64,000 nucleotides of DNA from Pseudomonas cremoricolorata (GTDB taxonomy: Bacteria > Pseudomonadota > Gammaproteobacteria > Pseudomonadales > Pseudomonadaceae), in assembly GCF_000759535.1 (NCBI RefSeq), contig NZ_CP009455.1, positions 3,534,001 through 3,598,000 on the forward strand. Reading direction: 5' to 3'. Made by a program: the position numbers and the translations under genes. The notes below the pieces were generated by a model. That model saw only the letters and a program-made list of their open reading frames with translations, ran no database searches and had not been told where the DNA came from. This document shows, one piece after another, positions 57,491 through 64,000 of this stretch. Every line of letters begins with the position of its first letter. The first letter of the stretch is position 1.

Positions 57491-58543
57491 ATGTACACCG
57501 CCATCGGTTACGCCGCCCAATCCCCCACCAGCCCACTGGCGCCCATGCAGTTCCAGCGCCGCAGCCCACGTGCCGACGATGTCGCCCTCGACATCCTCTA
57601 CTGCGGCGTGTGCCACTCCGACATCCACCAGGCGCGCAACGAGTGGGGCATTGCCGTCTACCCGCTGATGCCGGGCCACGAAATCATCGGTCGCGTCACG
57701 GCAGTCGGCGCCGATGTCAGCGCCTACCAGGTGGGTGATCTGGTCGGTGTCGGCTGCATGGTCGACTCGTGCCGCCAGTGCCGGGCGTGCCAGTCGGACC
57801 TGGAGCAGTACTGCGAAGAAGGTCCGACCATGACCTACGCCACCCCCGACCGGGTCGATGGCAGCAACACCATGGGCGGCTATTCGAGCAGCATCGTGGT
57901 CAGCGAGCACTTCGTGGTGCGCATCCCCGAAGGCCTGGACCCGGCCAGCGCCGCCCCCATTCTGTGCGCCGGCATCACCACCTATTCGCCGCTCAAGCAC
58001 CACGGCGTAGGCCCTGGGCACAAGGTCGGTGTACTGGGCATGGGTGGTCTGGGCCACATGGGCATCAAGCTGGCCAAGGCACTGGGCGCCGAGGTGACGC
58101 TGTTCACCCGCTCGCAGGCCAAGGCTGAAGAAGCCCGCCGCCAGGGCGCGGACCACGTGATCGTCTCGACTGATGCCGAGCAGATGCGCGCCGCAGCCGG
58201 GCGTTTCGACTTCCTGCTGGACACCATTCCGGTGCCGCACGATCTGAACCCCTACCTGGAAACCCTGACCTTCGACGGCGTGCACATCCTGGTCGGTCTG
58301 ATCGAGCCGGTGGAGCCGCCCGTGCATGCGGCCAATCTGGTGATGAAGCGTCGGGTGTTGGCAGGCTCGTTGATCGGCGGCATCGCCGAAACCCAGGAAG
58401 TGCTGGATTTCTGCGCCGAGCACAACATCACCTGCGACATCGAGATGCTCGATATCCGCAATATCAATGAAGCGTACGAACGCATGATCGCCGGGGACGT
58501 GAAGTATCGATTCGTGATCGACATGGCGACGTTGCAGAAATAA
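57491..58543 (+). CDS. Zinc-dependent NADP alcohol dehydrogenase (YahK/CAD type)
   Basis: A 350-aa medium-chain dehydrogenase. Catalytic zinc ligands in GVCHSD and PGHEIIG, four structural-zinc cysteines (CRQCRACQSDLEQYC), cofactor motif GMGGLGHMGIKLAK. Cinnamyl-alcohol/aldehyde-reductase family, which usually reduces aldehydes with NADPH. GAGAGG precedes the ATG. Probably controlled by the divergent YqhC-like regulator. Confidence 0.92.
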   Translation: MYTAIGYAAQSPTSPLAPMQFQRRSPRADDVALDILYCGVCHSDIHQARNEWGIAVYPLMPGHEIIGRVTAVGADVSAYQVGDLVGVGCMVDSCRQCRACQSDLEQYCEEGPTMTYATPDRVDGSNTMGGYSSSIVVSEHFVVRIPEGLDPASAAPILCAGITTYSPLKHHGVGPGHKVGVLGMGGLGHMGIKLAKALGAEVTLFTRSQAKAEEARRQGADHVIVSTDAEQMRAAAGRFDFLLDTIPVPHDLNPYLETLTFDGVHILVGLIEPVEPPVHAANLVMKRRVLAGSLIGGIAETQEVLDFCAEHNITCDIEMLDIRNINEAYERMIAGDVKYRFVIDMATLQK

Positions 58544-58563
58544 TCAGGGCAAGGTCTGCCTAA

Positions 58564-58633
58564 GGCATTTCGCGGGTCGCTATAACCCCTGTAGGAACGG
58601 ACGGTCCGCCGCTGCGGTTCACCCGCGAATGCC
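58564..58633 (+). repeat. REP-type element between convergent genes
   Basis: Arms TTTCGCGGGT and ACCCGCGAA (with flanking GGCAT/ATGCC) enclose CTGTAGGAACGGACGGTCCGCCGC, a variant of the common Pseudomonas TGTAGGAGCGG repeat. It lies between the stops of the dehydrogenase gene and the DUF2388 gene and may end both transcripts. Confidence 0.6.
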
Positions 58634-58654
58634 CCAAAACCGCAACGCTACACC

Positions 58655-58972
58655 TCAGTTGGCAGCCAGCGGATCTTCCTGCGACAAGATGGCCTGTGCC
58701 AACTCCTCATCGCCAATCTGCAAGCCCGGATTGGCCTGGCGTACTTGCTGCAGCGCCGACTCCACATAGGCACCACGGATAGCGCCGTTGCTGGCGACGA
58801 AGGCCGACAGCTCATCGCGAGCAGGGATGATGCGTTTGTCATCTTTGAAGGTTGAGTACAGCGACGCCGAGATCCCGGCGGAGGTCGCGACATCACGACC
58901 ATCGACACGGGCCAGGGCAGCGCCCGCAGGCAGCAGAAGCAGCAAAGCAGGTACCAGCATAAGGTGACGCAT
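58655..58972 (-). CDS. DUF2388-family exported protein
   Basis: A 105-aa secreted protein; signal peptide cleaved after about residue 21 (LLLLPAGAALA). The mature part (SAGISASLYSTFKDDKRIIPARDELSAFVASNGAIRGAYVE) is the DUF2388 domain, common in Pseudomonas and of unknown function. GGAGG lies eight bases before the ATG. It is divergent from a LysR regulator gene by 150 bases. Confidence 0.85.
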   Translation of the reverse strand: MRHLMLVPALLLLLPAGAALARVDGRDVATSAGISASLYSTFKDDKRIIPARDELSAFVASNGAIRGAYVESALQQVRQANPGLQIGDEELAQAILSQEDPLAAN

Positions 58973-59122
58973 GGACGTATCCTCCGAAGGGAAAAAGGTG
59001 GGGCCATCCGGCCATCCACTCCTCTTTAAGAGGCTGCGCCATGACTTGAGTTCCACCGGCATTGCCGCCGCCTGGTGAGCATGTTAGAACCCTGCATCGC
59101 CATCGTTTCGCTGAATGTCTCC

Positions 59123-60010
59123 ATGCCCTCCATTGCCAAATCGAATAGCCCACTGTTCGACCTCGACCTGCTCCGCGCGATTGTGGTGGTTGCCGACTGC
59201 GGCAGTTTCACCACCGCTGCGACTCGCCTGCACTCCACCCAATCGACCATCAGCCAGAAAGTTCGGCGTCTGGAAGACATGGTCGGCCAGCGCCTGCTGG
59301 TGCGCGGCAACCGCGACGTGCTGCCCACCGACGCCGGGCAGACCTTGCTGGGCTACGCCCGGCACATGCTGGCGCTCAATGACCAGATGCTCGAAGCCCT
59401 GGCCGGTGCGCGGGTCGGTACCAGCGTACGTCTCGGCGTGCCGGAAGATTTCGTCGGCGGTGCCACTACCGGCGCCTTGGCAGCCTTCAGCCGGCGTCAG
59501 CCACAGGTCAAGCTGGAGGTCACCAGTGGCCTGTGCCGCGACCTTAGCCAGGCCTACGACAACGGCGAGCTCGACCTGATGCTGCTCAAGCAGCGCCGCG
59601 GCAGCCGCGAAGGCGTGGCGCGCTGGCCCGAGCGTCTGGAATGGATCGACAGCGCGCGCACGCCGACGTTTGCCATCGACCCGCTGCCGCTGGTGACCTT
59701 TCCGCCGCGCGGGCTGTACCGCGACGACATGATCAACGCCCTGGAGGGGCTGGGACGGCGCTGGCGCATCAGTTTCACCAGCTCCAGCCTCAGTGGCATT
59801 CAGGCGGCGGTGGCCGACGGCATGGGCATCAGCCTGCTGCCGCCGCGCGCCGCCGGTCCCGGCCACCGAGTGCTGGGTGCTGCCGAGGGTTTGCCGGTGA
59901 TCGACAGCTATGAAATCGTCATCGTCCACCGCACCACCGCCGATCCGCTGGTCAAGGCCCTGGCTGAGGTGCTCGGCGAGCTGTTGCACAGCCAGCTCGC
60001 CAGCGCCTGA
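59123..60010 (+). CDS. LysR-family transcriptional regulator
   Basis: A 295-aa regulator: winged helix at residues about 12-70 (LLRAIVVVADCGSFTTAATRLHSTQSTISQKVRRLEDMVG), then a periplasmic-binding-like effector domain. The ATG at 59123 gives the usual LysR length; GTG 59075 would add 16 residues. No ideal ribosome site at either. The divergent DUF2388 gene is one possible target; the ABC operon downstream starts 87 bases later. Confidence 0.85.
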   Translation: MPSIAKSNSPLFDLDLLRAIVVVADCGSFTTAATRLHSTQSTISQKVRRLEDMVGQRLLVRGNRDVLPTDAGQTLLGYARHMLALNDQMLEALAGARVGTSVRLGVPEDFVGGATTGALAAFSRRQPQVKLEVTSGLCRDLSQAYDNGELDLMLLKQRRGSREGVARWPERLEWIDSARTPTFAIDPLPLVTFPPRGLYRDDMINALEGLGRRWRISFTSSSLSGIQAAVADGMGISLLPPRAAGPGHRVLGAAEGLPVIDSYEIVIVHRTTADPLVKALAEVLGELLHSQLASA

Positions 60011-60096
60011 TCGCACCGCCAGCATGACCCCGCTGTCCAAGCCGGATGCGGCCTGTGCCAATCACTTGCTCACCCCATTGCCGCCAAGGAAGCGCC

Positions 60097-60765
60097 ATGC
60101 TGCTGATCGAAGACCTGCACAAGCACTACCTGACTGCGCAAGGCCCGCTGCCGGTGCTGCAGGGGGTCGACCTGCGCCTGGAGGCGCAGAGCAGCCTGGC
60201 CCTGATGGGCGAATCGGGCAGCGGCAAGAGCACCTTGCTGCATCTGATTGCCGGTCTCGACAGGGCTGATCGCGGGCGCATTCTGATCCACGGCCAAGCC
60301 CTGGACGCTCGCAGCGAGATGGCCTTGGCGCAGTGGCGGCGCGACTCCATCGGCCTGGTGTTCCAGCAGTACAACCTCATCCCCAGCCTGGATGTGACCA
60401 GCAACCTGAGCTTCCAGGCGCGTCTGGCCGGGCGCCATGACCCAGCCTGGAGCCGCCACCTGGCCGAACGCCTGGGCCTGAGCGGCCTGTTGCAGCGCTA
60501 CCCGGAGCAGCTCTCTGGCGGCCAGCAGCAGCGCGTGGCGATTGGCCGCGCACTGGCGCCGCGACCGCCGCTGGTGCTGGCCGACGAACCGACCGGAAGC
60601 CTCGATGAAGGCAGCAGCGAAGAGGTGCTGGCGCTGCTGCTGCACCTGATCGGCGAGGCCGGCAGCAGCGTGCTGATGGTGACCCACAGCGCGCGCATGG
60701 CCGCACGCCTGCAACGCAGCTGCCGTCTGCAAGCCGGGCGGGTCTTGGCCGAGTCGAGGCCATGA
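60097..60765 (+). CDS. ABC transporter ATPase, LolD/MacB type
   Basis: A 222-aa ATPase: Walker A GESGSGKST, signature LSGGQQQRVAIGRAL, Walker B VLADEPTGSLD, H loop VMVTHSARM. FQQYNLIPSLDVTSNL is typical of the type VII (LolD/MacB/FtsE) group. AAGGA precedes the ATG. The stop overlaps the permease gene by four bases. Role: drives the large permease, probably in lipoprotein or lipophilic-molecule handling rather than uptake. Confidence 0.9.
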   Translation: MLLIEDLHKHYLTAQGPLPVLQGVDLRLEAQSSLALMGESGSGKSTLLHLIAGLDRADRGRILIHGQALDARSEMALAQWRRDSIGLVFQQYNLIPSLDVTSNLSFQARLAGRHDPAWSRHLAERLGLSGLLQRYPEQLSGGQQQRVAIGRALAPRPPLVLADEPTGSLDEGSSEEVLALLLHLIGEAGSSVLMVTHSARMAARLQRSCRLQAGRVLAESRP

Positions 60766-63224
60766 CCGGGCTGGTGGTGGCCCTGCAGGCGCTGCTCAGC
60801 CACTGGCGCCGGCATCGCGTGCAGGGCGTGAGCATCTTCCTTGGCCTGTGTCTGGCGACCACGTTGTGGACCGGCGTGCAGGCGCTCAACAGCCAGGCCC
60901 GTAACGATTACGCTCGCGCCAGCGCGGTATTGGCCGCGCCGAGCCAGGTGCAACTGCTACCGCGAACCGGCCAGCATCTGTCACAAGCGCTGTACCTTGA
61001 GCTGCGCAGCCTCGGCTGGGCGGTCAGCCCGGTGCTCGAAGGCCGCCTGGTGATGGCTGGGGAGGGTGCACCGAGCCTGCGTCTGATCGGTATCGAGCCA
61101 CTGACGCTGCCCCACGACCTGCGCCTGGCAGGAAGCAGCGCCGAGCGCCTGGATATACAGGCCTTCATCGGCCCGCCGGGGCAAGCCTGGATCGGCCCCG
61201 ATACGCTGCGCCGGCTCGGCCTGGCGCCGGGGCAGACCGCGTACAGTGCTCAGGGCCTGGCCTTGCCGTCGCTGCAGGTGCAGGCCGAGTTGGCGCCGGG
61301 GGTGGTGCTGGTCGACATCGGTCAGGCGCAACGCCTGTTGCAAGCCCCTGGGCAGGTGTCGCGACTGTTGCTGGACGGCCCGGCGCCTGGCCTGCCGGAT
61401 GAACTGGCGCATTGGCTGAGCGTGGCGCCTGCCAGTGACGAGGGCGATCTGCAACGGCTGACCGAGAGCTTCCACCTCAACCTCAGCGCACTGGGTTTGC
61501 TGGCCTTCGTGGTCGGCCTGTTCATCGCCCATGCCGCCATTGGGCTGGCGCTGGAGCAACGCCGCGGGCTGATTCGTACCTTGCGCGCCTGTGGCGTCAG
61601 CCTGCGCACTGTGCTGCTGGCGTTGAGCCTGGAGCTGGGCGGCTTCGCCGTGCTCGGTGGGTTGCTTGGGGTGGCGGGCGGTTATCTGCTGGCTGCCGCG
61701 CTGTTGCCGGATTTTGCCGCCAGCGTGGGTGGCCTGTATGGCGCGCAAGTGGCCGGGCACTTGAGCCTGCCGGCCAGCTGGTGGGCCACCGGCGTGCTGG
61801 TCAGTGTGGTCGGTGCCTTGCTGGCCGGGGTCAGTGCGGTGCTGCGTGCAGCACGTCTGCCGCTGCTGGCCTTGGCTCAGGCCCAGGCCTGGCGCAGCGC
61901 GCAGGGTCCGTGGCTGCGCCGTCAGGCCCTCGCGGCACTGGGCCTGGGGCTGCTGGCGCTGGGCTGCGGGTACTGGGGCGCGAGCCTGCCGGCCGCCTTC
62001 ACCTTGCTCGCCAGCCTGCTGCTGGCCGCGGCGCTGGCATTGCCGGTGCTGCTCGATCACATGCTGGCAGGCTTGGGCCGCTGGGCGCGACGCCCGCTGG
62101 CGCAGTGGTTCGTCGCCGACAGCCGGCAACAGTTGCCAGCGCTGAGCCTGGCGCTGATGGCCTTGCTCCTGGCGCTGGCCGCAAGCGTGGGCGTAGGCAG
62201 CATGACCGAGGGCTTTCGCAACACCTTCAATGGCTGGCTGGAGCAACGCCTGTCGGCTGACCTGTACCTGACCCTGGGCGACAGCGATCAGGCGGCCAGC
62301 ATCGACCAGTGGCTGGACCAGCAGGCTGCGGTGACCCTGCATTTGCCCACCTGGCGCAGCGAAATCCACGTGCAAGGCTGGCCGGCGCAGGTGCAAGGGG
62401 TACTCGATGCGCCCTGGTATCGGCAGCACTGGCCGCTGCTCAGCCACACCGCCGATGCCTGGACGGCGCTGGGCGAGGGGCGCGGGGTGATGCTCAGCGA
62501 ACAGCTGGCGCGGCGCCTGCATGTGGGGCTCGGCCAGCGCTTGAGTTTGCCGCTGCACCCGACCGTCAGCCTGAACGTGGTCGGTCTGTATGCCGACTAC
62601 GGCAATCCCAAGGGCCATATCCTGCTCAACGCCGACTGGCTGCGCAGCCATTGGCCGCAGGCCAGCCTCAGTGGCATTGCGCTGACTGTCGCACCCGGGC
62701 AGTTGTCGGCAGTGCAAGCGCAGTTGCGAGAACGTTTCGCCCTGGACGACAGCCGCATGGTCGAACAGGCCAGCCTCAAAGCCTGGTCCAGCGAGGTGTT
62801 CAGCCGCACCTTCGCCGCCACCACTGCGCTCAATGGTTTGACCTTGGGCATCGCCGGGGTCGCCTTGCTGCTGGGCTTGCTGACCTTGGCCCAGAGCCGC
62901 CTTGGCCAGTTGGCACCGCTGTGGGCGCTGGGTGTGTCGCGGCCCAGGCTGGTGCTGCTGGCGTTGGCCCAGACCCTGCTGCTCGCCACCTTGACCGTGC
63001 TGCTGGCCTTGCCGCTGGGCGTGTTGTTGGCCTGGTGCCTGGTGGCGATGGTCAATGTGCAGGCCTTCGGCTGGCGCCTGCCGCTGCAGGTGTTCCCGCT
63101 GCAGTTGCTGCAATTGGCCGGCCTTGGGCTGTTGACCAGCCTGCTGGCCAGTGCCTGGCCGCTGTGGCGATTGACGCGCCAGCGTCCGGTGGATCTGTTG
63201 AGGCAATTCAGTGATGAGCGCTAA
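60762..63224 (+). CDS. ABC transporter permease with two FtsX domains
   Basis: An 820-aa membrane protein with about eight to ten spans. N-terminal helix, a periplasmic domain, then an FtsX unit (residues about 230-370, LGLLAFVVGLFIAHAAIGLALEQRRG). A central pair of helices leads to a second periplasmic domain and a C-terminal FtsX unit (about 685-815). The AttF/AttG-type fused permease arrangement matches the ATPase before and the AttH-like lipoprotein after it; the latter overlaps it by 11 bases. Confidence 0.87.
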   Translation: MTGLVVALQALLSHWRRHRVQGVSIFLGLCLATTLWTGVQALNSQARNDYARASAVLAAPSQVQLLPRTGQHLSQALYLELRSLGWAVSPVLEGRLVMAGEGAPSLRLIGIEPLTLPHDLRLAGSSAERLDIQAFIGPPGQAWIGPDTLRRLGLAPGQTAYSAQGLALPSLQVQAELAPGVVLVDIGQAQRLLQAPGQVSRLLLDGPAPGLPDELAHWLSVAPASDEGDLQRLTESFHLNLSALGLLAFVVGLFIAHAAIGLALEQRRGLIRTLRACGVSLRTVLLALSLELGGFAVLGGLLGVAGGYLLAAALLPDFAASVGGLYGAQVAGHLSLPASWWATGVLVSVVGALLAGVSAVLRAARLPLLALAQAQAWRSAQGPWLRRQALAALGLGLLALGCGYWGASLPAAFTLLASLLLAAALALPVLLDHMLAGLGRWARRPLAQWFVADSRQQLPALSLALMALLLALAASVGVGSMTEGFRNTFNGWLEQRLSADLYLTLGDSDQAASIDQWLDQQAAVTLHLPTWRSEIHVQGWPAQVQGVLDAPWYRQHWPLLSHTADAWTALGEGRGVMLSEQLARRLHVGLGQRLSLPLHPTVSLNVVGLYADYGNPKGHILLNADWLRSHWPQASLSGIALTVAPGQLSAVQAQLRERFALDDSRMVEQASLKAWSSEVFSRTFAATTALNGLTLGIAGVALLLGLLTLAQSRLGQLAPLWALGVSRPRLVLLALAQTLLLATLTVLLALPLGVLLAWCLVAMVNVQAFGWRLPLQVFPLQLLQLAGLGLLTSLLASAWPLWRLTRQRPVDLLRQFSDER

Positions 63225-64000
63225 GGGATTGTGCAGTGTGCTGCTGGCGTTGGGCCTGAGCGCTTGCGATCAGCCCGCGGCACCGCCGGCCAGCTATGCA
63301 GGTCTCGGTCAGGACGCGGCAGCCTTTCGCCAGGTGCAGCGCGGCCAGCCGCTGGTGTTCCCGCGCGACCACGGCGCCCATGATGGCTTTCGCATCGAAT
63401 GGTGGTACGTCACCAGCAACCTGCACGACATGCAGGGCCGCGACTGGGGCGCGCAGTGGACGCTGTTCCGCTCGGCGCTGGGCCCTGGCGCGGAAACCGG
63501 CGACTGGAATAGTCCCAACCTGTGGATGGCCCATGCCGCGCTGACGGGACCGGACGGACACCAGTCGGCCGAACGGCTGGCCCGTGGCGGTATCGGCCAG
63601 GCCGGGGTGAGCACTGCGCCGTTTCGCGCCTGGATCGATGACTGGGTGCTGACGGGTGACCCGACCATCGCCCGGCTGAACATGCGCGCCCAGGGTGAGG
63701 GGTTCGCCTATGACCTCGATCTGTCCACCCAGCGCCCGCTGGTGCTGCACGGCGACGGTGGCTACAGCGAAAAATCCGGGCACGGTCAGGCCTCGTATTA
63801 CTACAGCCAACCGTTCTACCAGGTGAGCGGGGTGATCGAGCACGCCGGGCAGTGCCTGGCGGTACGCGGCAACGCCTGGCTCGACCGCGAGTGGAGCAGT
63901 CAGCCCCTGGCCGAGGGGCAGTCGGGCTGGGACTGGTTTTCCCTGCACCTGGACAGCGGCGCCAAGCTGATGCTGTTTCAGGTGCGCCAGGACAGCCAGG
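63214..64000 (+). CDS. AttH-like / carotenoid-1,2-hydratase-like lipoprotein (3' end outside window)
   Basis: The first 262 residues of a lipoprotein. It begins MSAKGLCSVLLALGLSAC, a signal with lipobox LSA-C. The mature part has the double-lipocalin AttH/CrtC pattern: HDGFRIEWWYVTSNL, WGAQWTLFRSAL, WMAHAALTG, GYSEKSG, YYYSQPFYQVSG and GNAWLDREWSSQPL. The fold binds lipophilic molecules; carotenoid hydratase activity is not implied. Gene order ATPase, permease, AttH-like repeats the attEFGH type of operon. It starts inside the end of the permease gene and runs off the window. Confidence 0.85.
   Translation, partial: MSAKGLCSVLLALGLSACDQPAAPPASYAGLGQDAAAFRQVQRGQPLVFPRDHGAHDGFRIEWWYVTSNLHDMQGRDWGAQWTLFRSALGPGAETGDWNSPNLWMAHAALTGPDGHQSAERLARGGIGQAGVSTAPFRAWIDDWVLTGDPTIARLNMRAQGEGFAYDLDLSTQRPLVLHGDGGYSEKSGHGQASYYYSQPFYQVSGVIEHAGQCLAVRGNAWLDREWSSQPLAEGQSGWDWFSLHLDSGAKLMLFQVRQDSQ

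Overview
The window looks like a chromosome segment of a Pseudomonas of the P. putida type. It is GC-rich, with tightly packed genes and short starts preceded by GGAG/AGGA sites. It carries Pseudomonas-type GTAGGAG intergenic inverted repeats, a DUF2388 protein, a 3-hydroxybutyrate dehydrogenase/acetoacetyl-CoA ligase pair and an Anr-type box. The species is inferred from gene content; no rRNA or other marker gene is present.

Bases 1-20443 are the right part of a lambda-like (siphovirus) prophage, all on the + strand. The order is tail chaperone G/GT (with a GGGAAAC frameshift site), tape measure, M, L, K, I, a second frameshifted copy of I, a giant J tail-tip protein of 2985 aa built from 122-aa repeats, three small accessory genes, a lambda R-type endolysin, nested Rz/Rz1 spanins, and a tailspike with a pectate-lyase-like fold and a self-cleaving S74 chaperone. 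Three near-identical hairpin/T-run/ribosome-site cassettes precede I, J and one accessory gene. No holin and no left end are in view.

Bases 20444-20833 are an AT-richer junction with an Anr/Fnr-type box. They lead into fdnGHI-fdhE, a membrane-bound respiratory formate dehydrogenase whose catalytic subunit has cysteine at the usual selenocysteine position. Bases 26370-35633 are mixed housekeeping and accessory genes: 5'-nucleotidase, acetyltransferase, LysE exporter, hydrolase, a small membrane protein, a GH13 trehalose-synthase-like enzyme, a two-span membrane protein behind a sigma-54-like promoter, and a TonB-dependent receptor with a signalling STN domain.

Bases 35868-41297 form a six-gene, translationally coupled signalling operon. 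It contains stressosome proteins RsbR, RsbS and RsbT, a SpoIIE-type phosphatase with its own ATPase domain, a soluble histidine kinase and a hybrid kinase. It converges on an OmpR-type two-component pair. ilvE follows, then a MocA-like cytidylyltransferase divergent from a three-subunit molybdenum hydroxylase (PaoABC/YagTSR type).

Bases 49153-64000 hold a small membrane protein, Ogt-type methyltransferase, an AraC regulator between two LysE exporters, a parvulin, the ketone-body operon, a periplasmic binding protein, an AraC regulator divergent from a zinc alcohol dehydrogenase, a DUF2388 protein, a LysR regulator, and an ABC ATPase/permease/AttH-like lipoprotein operon cut by the window edge.
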